Assembly (NCBI GenBank): GCA_020354645.1
Contig: CP070652.1
Location: forward strand, 1,866,115-1,907,042
DNA: 40,928 nt
Reading direction: 5' to 3'
From: Deltaproteobacteria bacterium
GTDB taxonomy: Bacteria > Desulfobacterota > Desulfobacteria > Desulfobacterales > G020354645
Positions 26,237-35,372 of this stretch are shown here, in pieces (positions within the stretch are counted from its first letter, which is position 1; every line of letters starts with the position of its first letter). Under the pieces are notes generated by a model. The model was not told the DNA's origin. It worked only from the letters and a program-made list of their open reading frames with translations, and made no database searches. Both the position numbers and the translations under genes were made by a program.

Positions 26237-26983
26237 ATGAAAACAGAAAAAAAAGCGCTATTATACGTCTTGGTTCTTGTATTGGTAATAATGCCTGTAA
26301 CTGGCACGTCGGGGCAGGCGCAGTCGGAAAGTTATGGTGGTTTCTATGTGTTCGGTCACGAAGTCAGGGCGTTTCAGCCTTGCGGGTCCGATAGTGTTTA
26401 CTGGGTCAGGGCAGATCAAGAGATATCAAAACACTTGCGGGAGGAATACCAAAAGCTGACTTCAAAGCCCTACGAACCGATTTATATCGAGGTTCAGGGA
26501 CACCTAACGGACAAAGCCACCGAGGGGTTTGCCGCGGATTACGACGGGCAGTTTGTAATCGAAGCTTTAAACCTCAGCCGGGGCAGGCAGAAAGAGGATA
26601 GCAATTCCGATACCGCATCCCGGATTTTGTCTACCGACCCGGTTTTCTCCGTAACGGGGGTGGTGTGGCAGTGGCAGCAAACCCGTTACAACAACGATCA
26701 GCAGGCAGCGCCGGATGATCCGCCCCGTTACACAATCGTCTTCCAACCCGACGGGCGTCTGAACATCCGGGCCGATTGCAACCGCGCCGGGGGAAAATAC
26801 ACGGTCCAAGACAGTAGACTGACAATCGAAGTTACCCACAGCACCCGGGCAGCCTGCCCACCGGACTCCCTTGAGCAAACATTCTTGAAGAATCTCAATG
26901 CGGCGGCTATCTATTTCATGCGGGAAGGTCATTTGTATATCGACCTGAAATATGATAGCGGCACCATGAAATTTTCAAAATAA
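26237..26983 (+). CDS. Secreted META-domain (HslJ-like) protein
   Basis: A 248-aa exported protein with signal peptide (about 1-30). Residues about 33-115 form a beta-rich N-terminal domain beginning GGFYVFGHEVRAFQPCG and including a conserved-looking VYWVRAD. The C-terminal part (about 137-248) is META-like: VWQWQQTRYNN, RYTIVFQPDGRLNIRADCNR, a GGKYTVQ strand and the AACPPDSLEQTFLKNLNAA helix, ending in TMKFSK. Two cysteines in the META part (DCN and ACP) could form a disulfide. META proteins such as HslJ are envelope stress-associated, but the role is not established here. A damaged copy of the same C-terminus lies at 9977-10126. Confidence 0.85.
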   Translation: MKTEKKALLYVLVLVLVIMPVTGTSGQAQSESYGGFYVFGHEVRAFQPCGSDSVYWVRADQEISKHLREEYQKLTSKPYEPIYIEVQGHLTDKATEGFAADYDGQFVIEALNLSRGRQKEDSNSDTASRILSTDPVFSVTGVVWQWQQTRYNNDQQAAPDDPPRYTIVFQPDGRLNIRADCNRAGGKYTVQDSRLTIEVTHSTRAACPPDSLEQTFLKNLNAAAIYFMREGHLYIDLKYDSGTMKFSK

Positions 26984-27085
26984 AGTTAAGATGTCGATAA
27001 ATTCAATGGTCAGAAAGGATACTTCATAGCCCCTTTCGGCATAGGAACCCAGGGTATTAAAAAATCCTGAAAAGAGGAGGTCATC

Positions 27086-27769
27086 ATGAAGAAAAACACA
27101 TTGGTTACACAAATGGTTGTGGTCTTCTGTCTGTTTGCAGGACCTCTCAGCACTCCGGCAACGGCCGACGTCACCGAGCAGCAGATCCTGGTAGACAAAG
27201 CGGTAATCACTTTCCAAAACATCATGAAAGATGAGAACATGGTCTGGCCGCGTGAAAACCTGAACCGCGTCGTGGGCCTATTGATCGTGCCCAGTCTGGT
27301 CAAAGGCGCTTTTTTCATCGGTGGATCGGGTGGCAGAGGGGTGCTTATCACCAAGGATGAAAAAACCGGTAAGTGGAGCCAGCCCGGATTTTACAGCCTC
27401 GGCTCGGTGAGTTTTGGTCTTCAGTTCGGCGGCGAAGCTGCCGAGGTGCTTATGATGGTGCGCACACAGCGCGGATTGGAGAGCCTTTATACTTCGTCTT
27501 TCAAGTTAGGTGTCGATTCCTCTGTGGCCGCCGGTCCGGTTGGAGCCGGTGCCAAATCCAGCGTGACCGCCGACGTGGTTTCCTTTACACGGTCAAAGGG
27601 TGCATTCGTGGGCATGTCCTTTGACGGGTCTGTTATCAAAACGAGTGATGACTGGAATAAAGCTTACTACGGTAAAGCGGTTAGACCGACGGACATTTTC
27701 ATAAAACAAGTGGTTAAAAATCCCGCAGCGGATGAGCTGCGCAGGGTCGTGACCAGAGCTGAAAAGTAA
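27086..27769 (+). CDS. Secreted SYLF/Ysc84 domain lipid-binding protein
   Basis: A 227-aa exported protein with signal peptide (about 1-27, ending ATA). The mature part is one SYLF/Ysc84 domain: a helical start (VDKAVITFQNIM), then VVGLLIVPSLVKGAFFIGGSG, WSQPGFYSLGSVSFGLQFGG, and a C-terminal region with SVTADVVSFTRSKGAFVGMS. Eukaryotic SYLF domains bind phosphoinositides; bacterial members are periplasmic with poorly known roles. GAGGAGG is close before the ATG. It is the partner of the META gene 102 bp upstream, and this order is repeated in decayed form at 9387-10757. Confidence 0.9.
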   Translation: MKKNTLVTQMVVVFCLFAGPLSTPATADVTEQQILVDKAVITFQNIMKDENMVWPRENLNRVVGLLIVPSLVKGAFFIGGSGGRGVLITKDEKTGKWSQPGFYSLGSVSFGLQFGGEAAEVLMMVRTQRGLESLYTSSFKLGVDSSVAAGPVGAGAKSSVTADVVSFTRSKGAFVGMSFDGSVIKTSDDWNKAYYGKAVRPTDIFIKQVVKNPAADELRRVVTRAEK

Positions 27770-28014
27770 AACCAGACTTAAGAGCCCGGGAAAAGTATCG
27801 GGCGGATTAAAATCCCGACTCAAACGATTGACATCATCATGCAGCGGGTCCCGCGGGAAGACGGCGTTTACATCTGAAGTCTTGCAATTTTTTCTTTCGG
27901 CATTATCCTTAGAAATATAGTGTTCCTTGGATGCTAACATCTGTTGCTCTTCAGGTAACGGATGGTCAAGGATTGAATACAACGCAAACCCATACGATGA
28001 AGGGGGTGAATATA

Positions 28015-28317
28015 ATGGCCGAAGAAAAAGTTAAACAGAGCGCTGAGGTCTGTTCCTATGTGGATGAAGACCAAAAAAATCTGAACCTCGAAGTTTCCAT
28101 TCCCGGGGTCAAGAAAGAGGATATCCTTCTGAGAATGACCAGTGACAGTTTTTACCTCAAAGCTCCCAGAGAGGATTTTGAATATGTAAATACATTGGCC
28201 TTTTGCTGTCCGGTGAGAGCGGCAGAGGCTACCTCAACCTATCAAAACGGTATCTTAAAGATAAAGGTGCCCTTCAAAGACCCCATGGAAGGAGCCGTTG
28301 AGATACCCATCAATTAG
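28015..28317 (+). CDS. Small Hsp20/alpha-crystallin-like protein
   Basis: A 100-aa cytoplasmic protein. ATG 28015, preceded by AGGGGGTGA, is chosen over an in-frame ATG at 27931. The sequence is an isolated alpha-crystallin-like beta-sandwich: [20 protein letters not shown] then FYLKAP, and the C-terminal [15 protein letters not shown] motif of Hsp20 proteins. The flexible N-terminal arm is short and the usual C-terminal IxI motif is weak (VEIPIN), so it may form small oligomers only. It probably acts as an ATP-independent holdase. A strong terminator follows. Confidence 0.85.
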   Translation: MAEEKVKQSAEVCSYVDEDQKNLNLEVSIPGVKKEDILLRMTSDSFYLKAPREDFEYVNTLAFCCPVRAAEATSTYQNGILKIKVPFKDPMEGAVEIPIN

Positions 28318-28374
28318 GTGAGATTAAATTCTAAAATTGTTGGATGATTTTTTTCAAAACCGTGATCGTGACAA

Positions 28375-28407
28375 AAAAGGCAGAGCCGCAAATGGGCTCT
28401 GCCTTTT
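28375..28407 (+). terminator. Intrinsic terminator after the Hsp20-like gene
   Basis: A 13-bp perfect stem (28375-28387 with 28395-28407, core GGCAGAGCC/GGCTCTGCC), a 7-nt loop and a downstream TTTTCTGTTGTTTTT tract. It separates the small heat-shock gene from the respiratory operon. Confidence 0.88.
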
Positions 28408-28696
28408 CTGTTGTTTTTCAGAACGTTATTTTGAGAATCAATATAACTGATAAAATGTGTCTATCTGCGAATGTAAGCCCTATTTTTCTAATTTGTCATC
28501 CAATTTAATTGTCAGAATCTTCTCCTAAGCCTTGACAGGACATCTGTTTTTTAATAACGCATAAGCCAAATGGGACGTGTTCCTATTACCGGTCCTTAAT
28601 TTTGCCCAGATACGAACATTTATCGGGCCACTAATCCGGTTTCCACAATTTTGATATTTGACCTCCCAACTCGTTTTCATGGAGAGCTTCTGCGGT
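28408..28696 (+). promoter_or_regulatory. Upstream region of the respiratory operon
   Basis: A 289-bp AT-rich gap with no ORF of its own. TTGACA at 28532-28537 followed by an A/T-rich TTTTTTAATAAC at about 28547-28558 is a candidate sigma-70 promoter, though the spacing is short. TTGATATTTGACC at 28652 resembles only half of an FNR/CRP-type palindrome, so no oxygen-regulator site can be claimed. Confidence 0.35.
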
Positions 28697-31633
28697 ATGG
28701 ATCGCCGGACCTTTCTCAAAATTGTCGGTATGGGCAGCGTATCCCTTGCTGCTAGCTGCTCGCCCCCTGATAAAACCCTGTATTCCCTTGTTCAAGCCCC
28801 AGATGACATGGTCACCGGCAAAGCCAGCTGGTACGCATCAACCTGCCGGGAATGTCCGGCCGGTTGTGGTATTCTTGCCAAAAACCGCGAAGGACGGGTG
28901 GTCAAAGTTGAGGGCAATCCCCTGCATCCGATCAACAAAGGGAAGCTGTGTATGCGGGGACAGGCGGCCCTGCAAGGCATATACAATCCGGACCGAATAA
29001 AAACTCCGCTTTTAAAAGAAAAAGACGGCTGGAGACCTGTTTCATTTTCTGAGGCTGAAGCGCTTTTGCAACGAAAAGCGACACACGCCGCAAAGACCGG
29101 GCCGGGCAAAATCGGCATGCTCACTGAGATTGTGGGCGAAACCCTGTTGAAACTTTTTACCGAATCCCTTGCGCATTGGAAATCGCAACGGCCCATGATA
29201 TTTGAGCCCTTTGCCTACGAGTCGCTGAAAACTGCCAACCAGAAGGTATTCGGCATTGAGGGGATGGTTTCTTATCGGCTGGAGGATGCGGATGTGCTTT
29301 TATCCCTTGGGGCCGACTTTTTAGATACCTGGCTGTCTCCGGTTGAATATGCGTGGAAGTTTAAGGCGATGCATGCCCTGAATAACGGTAAAAAGGGCGT
29401 TTTTATTCATGTCAGTCCTTACCAATCTCTTACCGGTGCCAATGCCGATCAGTGGCTGGCTTGTAATCCCGGAAGTGAAGCCGCCGTTGCATTCGGTTTA
29501 ATCAGGGAAATCCTCAAACTCGGTCGAGCCTCACGGTTACCCAGAGCGCTGCGCTTTAAAATCGAAAACACTGCCAGATTCTACACCAGAGAAAAGGTTT
29601 CCGAACTATCCGGTATACCGCCAAACCTTTATGAACAACTCATCCATCGACTGATTCGAGCCGACACCCCTCTGATTTTGGGGACAGGAACCGGTGCCAC
29701 CGGACCGAATACATTGCAATCCAATATTGCCGTCAATTATTTAAATCTTCTCCTGGATTCAAAGCTGTCACTTTTTAACTTTGATGAACGACATCGAATA
29801 GGCTTGGCCGCAATCCGATCCGAGGTCCTGGAGTTTTTTAAGAATCTTGATAAAAATTCAGTGGAGCTGCTTCTGCTGAACAATGTGAACCCTGTTTATG
29901 CATTGCCTTCCGGAAGCGGGATCCGGAAAGCCTTAGAACGGGATAGTTTGTTTGTTGTGGCGTTCAGCAGCTTTATGGATGAAACCGCAGAGTTGGCCGA
30001 TCTTGTTTTTCCAGCTCGCCTGCCGCTGGAAGCCTGGGACGAATACGGCGGAAAAAACGGTGTCGTTTCCACCTTACAACCGGCGATGGGAAGATTGACA
30101 GGTGCGCCGCACCTCGGAGATGTTTTCCTGCGAGCGGCCTTTGGACAAAATGGGCCGACGGACAATTACAAAACCTATCTGGTCTCGGGTCTGGTTGCAA
30201 AAGGGCGAATCAAAGACGATCGGAGCTGGATTCGCACCATCCAGAGAGGCGGGGTTTTTGAGCCGTGGGCCCCAGCATCCCAGAAAAGGCGTTCGATACC
30301 CCAATCGGCACCCCGATCCATGAATAAACTTTCCGATCCATTCACATCCGGTCTGAGCTTTATTGCGTTGCCCTCCATTCGATTTTTCGATGGCCGTGGG
30401 GCTAACCGCCCCTGGCTTTGCGAAGTTCCGGATCCCGTGAGTCGGGTGGCTTGGCAGACCCCGGTGCTGGTGCACCCCAAAACCGCCGAAATGCATGGCC
30501 TGCGACAGGAGGATGTGGTTCGGATTCAATCACAATGGGGCCAGTTGCACGCTCCGGTTTATATAACCGAAAGCATAATAGCGGGAACGCTTGCTATGGC
30601 GTTTGGCCAAGGACATACGTCTTACGGGCGATATGCAAAAGGCGTGGGGGTCAACCCCGGCGACATTCTTACCGCGGATTTAGAATCGATTTCCGGTGGG
30701 CCGCTGTTTGCTGTGGGGGAAGTTACGGTCAGCAAGAGCGGCCGGGTCATGAAACTGGCGCGCATGTACGGCAGCCGAACACAACAGGGTCGAAAATTTG
30801 CGCTTTCGGTATCCTTGGCAGAATTGAACAAGGGTAAATCCACGGAAAAATCCGGCCTGACCATGGAGGATTTCCCAATTACGCTGCCGCTGCGCGCCGG
30901 ATACGATAAAAAAAGAGATTTTTACCCGCCGGTTGACTACGAAAACTATCGCTGGTCAATGGTGGTGGATTTGGATAAATGCATCGGATGTGCTGCCTGC
31001 TCGGCGGCGTGTTACGCGGAAAACAATATCGGGATTGTCGGCGAAGATCGTGTGATCGACGGCCGGGAAATGACCTGGTTGAGTGTGGAGCGCTACCTTG
31101 ATCCCCAGCAAGGGGAAAAAATCACTTTTTTACCCATGCTCTGCCAGCATTGCACCAACGCCCCCTGCGAATCGGTGTGCCCGGTCTATGCACCCCATCA
31201 TTCCAAAGAAGGTATTAACAACCAGATCTATAACCGCTGTATCGGGACCCGTTTTTGTTCGCAGAATTGCCCCTACAAGGTCCGGCGTTTCAACTGGTTT
31301 TCCTGGAACTGGCCGAAGCCTATGAACCTGCAGCTGAATCCGGATGTGACGGTGCGAAGCAAGGGTGTCATGGAAAAATGCTCCTTTTGTATTCAGCGCA
31401 TAAAAGCGGCCCACACGCACGCAAAAAACGAGAAAAGAGCGATAAGGGACGGTGAAGTTATACCAGCCTGTGTCCAAACCTGTCCCACAAGTGCGCTCAC
31501 ATTCGGCAACTTGAAGGATGATAACAGCCGGATCAGCAAACTCGCACAAACCCCCCGGGCTTATCAGATCATGGGATACCTCAATACCAAACCGGCAGTG
31601 ATTTACCTAAAAAAAGTACGCCAGGAGATCTGA
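28697..31633 (+). CDS. actB: Alternative complex III iron-sulfur subunit ActB (MopB-like plus ferredoxin)
   Basis: A 978-aa exported subunit. ATG 28697 (GGAGAG upstream) is preferred over in-frame TTG 28658 or ATG 28679, because the protein then begins with a twin-arginine signal, MDRRTFLKIVGMGSVSLAAS, ending at Cys21, a plausible lipoprotein cysteine. Residues about 45-730 resemble molybdopterin oxidoreductases. Unusually for what I recall of ActB, the four N-terminal [4Fe-4S] cysteines (50, 53, 57, 85) are present. The C-terminal part (about 755-970) is a ferredoxin domain with cysteine groups CIGCAACSAAC, CQHCTNAPCESVC, CIGTRFCSQNC, CSFC and CVQTC for four clusters. It should carry electrons from quinol to the cytochromes. 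Polysulfide-reductase or Qrc-like roles are alternatives, but the ActD and pentaheme neighbours favour ACIII. Confidence 0.9.
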   Translation: MDRRTFLKIVGMGSVSLAASCSPPDKTLYSLVQAPDDMVTGKASWYASTCRECPAGCGILAKNREGRVVKVEGNPLHPINKGKLCMRGQAALQGIYNPDRIKTPLLKEKDGWRPVSFSEAEALLQRKATHAAKTGPGKIGMLTEIVGETLLKLFTESLAHWKSQRPMIFEPFAYESLKTANQKVFGIEGMVSYRLEDADVLLSLGADFLDTWLSPVEYAWKFKAMHALNNGKKGVFIHVSPYQSLTGANADQWLACNPGSEAAVAFGLIREILKLGRASRLPRALRFKIENTARFYTREKVSELSGIPPNLYEQLIHRLIRADTPLILGTGTGATGPNTLQSNIAVNYLNLLLDSKLSLFNFDERHRIGLAAIRSEVLEFFKNLDKNSVELLLLNNVNPVYALPSGSGIRKALERDSLFVVAFSSFMDETAELADLVFPARLPLEAWDEYGGKNGVVSTLQPAMGRLTGAPHLGDVFLRAAFGQNGPTDNYKTYLVSGLVAKGRIKDDRSWIRTIQRGGVFEPWAPASQKRRSIPQSAPRSMNKLSDPFTSGLSFIALPSIRFFDGRGANRPWLCEVPDPVSRVAWQTPVLVHPKTAEMHGLRQEDVVRIQSQWGQLHAPVYITESIIAGTLAMAFGQGHTSYGRYAKGVGVNPGDILTADLESISGGPLFAVGEVTVSKSGRVMKLARMYGSRTQQGRKFALSVSLAELNKGKSTEKSGLTMEDFPITLPLRAGYDKKRDFYPPVDYENYRWSMVVDLDKCIGCAACSAACYAENNIGIVGEDRVIDGREMTWLSVERYLDPQQGEKITFLPMLCQHCTNAPCESVCPVYAPHHSKEGINNQIYNRCIGTRFCSQNCPYKVRRFNWFSWNWPKPMNLQLNPDVTVRSKGVMEKCSFCIQRIKAAHTHAKNEKRAIRDGEVIPACVQTCPTSALTFGNLKDDNSRISKLAQTPRAYQIMGYLNTKPAVIYLKKVRQEI

Positions 31634-31637
31634 AAAA

Positions 31638-32954
31638 ATGTCCGCACTGACCTTTGCCAAAATCGATCAAACCGTTCTGGATACATTGCACCCGGCAAAG
31701 CGGAGCTACTGGATTCTGGTGGCCCTTTTACTTTTGGGGGTGCTGGCCGGCGCTGCCTGCTGGGGTTACCAAATTCTTGTCGGTATCGGCGTGGGAGGGC
31801 AAAACAATCCCGTGGCCTGGGGAACCTACTTGATTAATTTCGTATTCTGGGTAGGAATTGCCCATTCCGGAACACTGATTTCGGCCATTCTCCATCTATT
31901 TCGGGCCGGATGGCGGAATCCGATTGCCCGCGCTGCGGAAACGATGACCGTCTTTGCCGTGTGTATCGCGGGACTCTTTCCTTTTATTCACCTGGGTCGG
32001 GTGTGGCAGGTGTACTATATGCTGCCGTATCCCAATCAAAGATATTTATGGCCGAACTTTTTATCCCCGCTGATGTTTGACGTGGTTGCCATCAGCACCT
32101 ATCTGACGGTAAGCACCCTGTTTTGGTATACGGGCCTGCTGCCGGATTTAGCTGCCGTGCGGGACAAGGCCCAGGGTGTCCGCAAAAAGATTTTCACTTA
32201 TCTTTCGCTCGGATGGACCGGTCAACACGATCAGTGGCGGCACTATACCCGGGGCTATCTCTTTTTTGCCGCTCTGGCCACTCCGCTTGTCATTTCAGTG
32301 CATAGCGTCGTTTCATGGGATTTTGCTTTGGGCATCGTTCCCGGTTGGCACACCACTATCTTTGCGCCGTATTTTGTGGCCGGGGCGATCCATTCCGGGT
32401 TGGCCATGGTTCTGACCTTGATGATTCCGATGCGGAAGGTTTTTGGGTATGAAAAAATCATTACGATGGATGTTCTGGAAAACGTCGCGAAAACCATCGT
32501 TTTTACAGGATTGATCGTGGGATTTGCCTATGGGACGGAATACTTTATTGCATGGTACAGCCATAACATCGTGGAGTTGGAGTCTTTTCGGTGGCGGGCC
32601 GTAGGGGATTATCGCTTCGGGTTCTACATCATGGTGATCTGCAATACGTTGATACCGTTGCTTTTTCTGATTCGAAAAATCAGAAGAACAGTGGTATTGC
32701 TGTTCGGTATTTCCATTCTCGTCAATATCGGAATGTGGTACGAGCGGTTTGTGATTATCGTCGGTGGTGTGGCACACGGATTTTCCCCGCACGCCTGGGG
32801 TCTGTATGCTCCCACGGTCATCGAATACGGGATCATGTTCGGCAGTTTTTGTCTATTCTTTTTCTTGTTTCTGCTGTTTGCCAAACACCTGCCGTCCATC
32901 TCGATGACGGAAATGAAGGAAACCCTCGAAAAAGGAGAAGCCCATGCAACCTAA
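31638..32954 (+). CDS. actC: Alternative complex III NrfD-like membrane subunit ActC
   Basis: A 438-aa polytopic protein of the NrfD/PsrC family with about ten membrane helices, starting 4 bp after actB. AGGAG inside the actB end serves as ribosome-binding site. Family features are WGTYLINFVFWVGIAHSGTL, the PYPNQRYLWPNF loop, HSVVSWDFALGIVPGWHTTI and NIGMWYERFVII. ActC contacts the iron-sulfur subunit and contributes a quinol-binding site and a possible proton route. It overlaps actD by 11 bp. Confidence 0.93.
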   Translation: MSALTFAKIDQTVLDTLHPAKRSYWILVALLLLGVLAGAACWGYQILVGIGVGGQNNPVAWGTYLINFVFWVGIAHSGTLISAILHLFRAGWRNPIARAAETMTVFAVCIAGLFPFIHLGRVWQVYYMLPYPNQRYLWPNFLSPLMFDVVAISTYLTVSTLFWYTGLLPDLAAVRDKAQGVRKKIFTYLSLGWTGQHDQWRHYTRGYLFFAALATPLVISVHSVVSWDFALGIVPGWHTTIFAPYFVAGAIHSGLAMVLTLMIPMRKVFGYEKIITMDVLENVAKTIVFTGLIVGFAYGTEYFIAWYSHNIVELESFRWRAVGDYRFGFYIMVICNTLIPLLFLIRKIRRTVVLLFGISILVNIGMWYERFVIIVGGVAHGFSPHAWGLYAPTVIEYGIMFGSFCLFFFLFLLFAKHLPSISMTEMKETLEKGEAHAT

Positions 32955-33450
32955 AAAATATATCATGGGGCTCTTCAGGAATGAGGACCAGGTCGTTTCA
33001 GCCGTGCATGCGTTGGAGCATTCTCCCTACAAAATACAAAGGGTCAATACGCCGTTTCCGAGTCACAAAATATTAGACGCTTTAAAATTGAAGAAGAGCA
33101 ACGTCGGATATTTTACTTTGGCTGGCGGAATTTTCGGTTTCTTTGCAGGTTTTGGTCTGGCTATTTTTTGCGCTACCAAATGGAATCTGATCGTCAGCGG
33201 CAAACCGGTTATTTCATTGATCCCGTTTTTTATTGTGGGGTTTGAATTCACAATTATGTTTGCTGTTTTTGGCAATATTCTCGGTCTACTTGCGTTAGGC
33301 GGACTGCCCAGTTTCAAGGGATTAAAGTATTATGACCCCCGCTGTTCAGCCGACCATTTCGGGATCCTGGCATCCTGTGTGGCTGAACAGGAGGACGGAT
33401 TGAAAAGCTTTTTCCAAACCCAGGGCGGAGAAGTGAGGGTATTTGATTAG
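32944..33450 (+). CDS. actD: Alternative complex III subunit ActD (DUF3341)
   Basis: A 168-aa protein of the DUF3341 family. It has a soluble N-terminal part (MGLFRNEDQVVSAVHALE), two membrane helices (about 58-78 and 92-118) and a soluble C-terminal part ending in a strand (GGEVRVFD). DUF3341 proteins are diagnostic of ACIII gene clusters, which supports naming the whole operon. AAAAGGAG precedes the ATG, and the gene overlaps actC by 11 bp. Confidence 0.93.
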   Translation: MQPKKYIMGLFRNEDQVVSAVHALEHSPYKIQRVNTPFPSHKILDALKLKKSNVGYFTLAGGIFGFFAGFGLAIFCATKWNLIVSGKPVISLIPFFIVGFEFTIMFAVFGNILGLLALGGLPSFKGLKYYDPRCSADHFGILASCVAEQEDGLKSFFQTQGGEVRVFD

Positions 33451-33476
33451 AACCCATTTCAAAAAAGTAAACAATT

Positions 33477-34691
33477 ATGTCACAAAACAACATCAAATCG
33501 ACTGAAGCCCGGAAATCAAGGGCGGTATGGGTTTTTGCCGGGCTGGTCGTCATCGGACTGCTTTCGTTTATTTACGGGGCAGCCGGTCAACATCCGACAC
33601 GGGCCTGGCAAGCCTATTTAATCAACTTTTTGCTGTGGTCCGGGATCGCTCAGGGCGCTGTTGTTTTTTCGGCGGTCATGCATATCACCAAGGCCCGCTG
33701 GAGCGGCCCCTTATCGGGTCTTGCCGAATCATTTGCAGTCTTTTTTCCGCTTTCTTTCATATTGTTTTTGCTGCTTTTTCTGGGCCAAACCCACATTTTC
33801 CCCTGGCTGAACGAGGATTTGCACGGTAAGGAAGCCTGGCTGAACATGCCCTTTCTTTTCACCAGGGATTGTTTTGGGTTGTTAATTCTTTATGGACTGG
33901 GTTTGGTTTATCTATATTATTCGTTGCGACTTAAATTCGATTCGAGTCAATCCAGGGGGTGGCTCCGCGCGCTTTTGCGAAATCGATGGTCCCGGAGGGA
34001 ACAGGATCCCGCGTCATTGAAAAGCAAGCTGGCTTTTCTGGGAGGATTTTACATCCTCGCATTTGCCCTGGTTCTGTGTCTGATTGGTTACGATCTGGTG
34101 ATGAGCATGGATCCCCATTGGATTTCCACCCTTTTTGGTGCCTATACCTTCGTTAAAGCGTTTTATGTGGGGCTGGGCGCGATCATTATCCTCGCCGCAG
34201 TTATTTACCTGAAGCACGGACCTGATTCCGGCCTTACCACCGCTCATTTTCACGATATCGGCAAACTGTTTTTTGCATTCTGTCTGCTGTGGGCGGATTT
34301 TTTCTATGTGCAGCTGGTGGTCATCTGGTACGGTAACATTCCGGAGGAAGCCCACTATGTCATCAAACGGGTCATGCTGCCGCCCTGGAATTCGCTGGCT
34401 TGGGCGGTATTCTTTGTTTGCTTCATCATCCCTTTTTTTGTTTTGCTGAATAAAAAAATTAAAACCAAACCGGTTTTTATGATTGTAATTTGTTCCGTCA
34501 TTATTATCGGTATTTGGTTTGAACATCTCCTGTTACTCGGACCCGCTTTAAGTCATAACCTGACCGATATACCATTGAGCTTTTCGGATGGACTGATATC
34601 CATTGGATTTTTGGGTCTACTGGGATTGGTGGTGACTTGTTTTCTGAATACATTTCCGGAAATAGCCGCTGTAAAGCAACCGGATAATTAA
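33477..34691 (+). CDS. actF: Alternative complex III second NrfD-like subunit ActF
   Basis: A 404-aa membrane protein with about ten helices, paralogous to ActC: WQAYLINFLLWSGIAQGAVVF, the FLGQTHIFPWL loop, GYDLVMSMDPHWISTLFGAY and GIWFEHLLLL match the family positions. ACIII uses two such subunits, of which ActF is the shorter. It begins 26 bp after actD with only a weak ribosome-binding site and is followed by the pentaheme cytochrome gene. Confidence 0.92.
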   Translation: MSQNNIKSTEARKSRAVWVFAGLVVIGLLSFIYGAAGQHPTRAWQAYLINFLLWSGIAQGAVVFSAVMHITKARWSGPLSGLAESFAVFFPLSFILFLLLFLGQTHIFPWLNEDLHGKEAWLNMPFLFTRDCFGLLILYGLGLVYLYYSLRLKFDSSQSRGWLRALLRNRWSRREQDPASLKSKLAFLGGFYILAFALVLCLIGYDLVMSMDPHWISTLFGAYTFVKAFYVGLGAIIILAAVIYLKHGPDSGLTTAHFHDIGKLFFAFCLLWADFFYVQLVVIWYGNIPEEAHYVIKRVMLPPWNSLAWAVFFVCFIIPFFVLLNKKIKTKPVFMIVICSVIIIGIWFEHLLLLGPALSHNLTDIPLSFSDGLISIGFLGLLGLVVTCFLNTFPEIAAVKQPDN

Positions 34692-34729
34692 TTTTGGATT
34701 TTTTATGTGAAGAGCCTTAATTTTTAGCA

Positions 34730-35257
34730 ATGGGAATACAAACGTTGAGAAGAAATATCTCACCCATATTACTGACACTGGGCAGTCTGTTTTTTGTAGC
34801 TGTTTTTATTTATTTCTTTTATACCTCGCCGGCCACTCAAATTGGACCGGAGCAACCGATACCTTTCAGCCATGCGGTTCACAGCGGTGTCAAACAGATT
34901 CAATGCCGCTTTTGCCACCCGTATGTCGACTACTCGAACCATCCGGGGCTGCCGCCGGTGGAAAAATGTCTGTACTGCCACAAATACATTATTGCAAACC
35001 ACCCCTGGATTAAAAAGGAGCATATGTATTTTAACACCAACACCCCTACCCCTTGGGTAGAAATCAACTATGTGGCTGAGCATGTGCTGTTCAACCACCA
35101 GCGGCATATCCGCAGCGACATCGTTTGTGAGCAGTGCCATGGGCGGGTGGAAACGAGGCATCGGCTCGACAAAAAAATTTGGCGGATGGGTATTTGTTAC
35201 GAGTGCCACAAAGCAAAGGGTGCCAATCTCGATTGCTGGTTGGCCTGCCACAGCTAA
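34730..35257 (+). CDS. actA: Alternative complex III pentaheme cytochrome c subunit ActA
   Basis: A 175-aa cytochrome anchored by one N-terminal helix (about 12-31). Five heme-binding motifs are visible: CRFCH, CLYCH, CEQCH, CYECH and CWLACH, the last being the less common CxxxCH form close to the C-terminus. Extra histidines (HAVHSG, HPYVDYSNH, HVLFNHQRH) supply axial ligands, as in class III multiheme cytochromes. Five hemes match the ActA subunit of ACIII. In typical clusters actA comes first; here it stands after actF and before the oxidase genes. Confidence 0.92.
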   Translation: MGIQTLRRNISPILLTLGSLFFVAVFIYFFYTSPATQIGPEQPIPFSHAVHSGVKQIQCRFCHPYVDYSNHPGLPPVEKCLYCHKYIIANHPWIKKEHMYFNTNTPTPWVEINYVAEHVLFNHQRHIRSDIVCEQCHGRVETRHRLDKKIWRMGICYECHKAKGANLDCWLACHS

Positions 35258-35372
35258 GATCGGGACAGGGACGCTTCATATATACGGTGAAAACAGATTT
35301 CGTCTGCGGTCCATCGGTTGCTATAACCGCAGGCAGGTTAAACGGCTTGATTTTAAAGGGGATATAATTCGT

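Noticed and set aside
27593..27982. 129-codon minus-strand ORF over the SYLF gene end
   Set aside because: It is antisense to a well-supported coding region over most of its C-terminal half, with no recognisable domain.
28640..28665. FNR-type site upstream of actB
   Set aside because: Only one half resembles TTGAT; the second half-site is absent.
28697..31633. Qrc or polysulfide-reductase catalytic subunit
   Set aside because: The fused ferredoxin domain, DUF3341 protein, two NrfD proteins and a pentaheme cytochrome downstream fit ACIII better.
35070..35372. N-terminal extension of CcoN by 101 codons
   Set aside because: The extension overlaps actA in another frame, has no oxidase-like sequence, and a good ribosome-binding site precedes ATG 35373.
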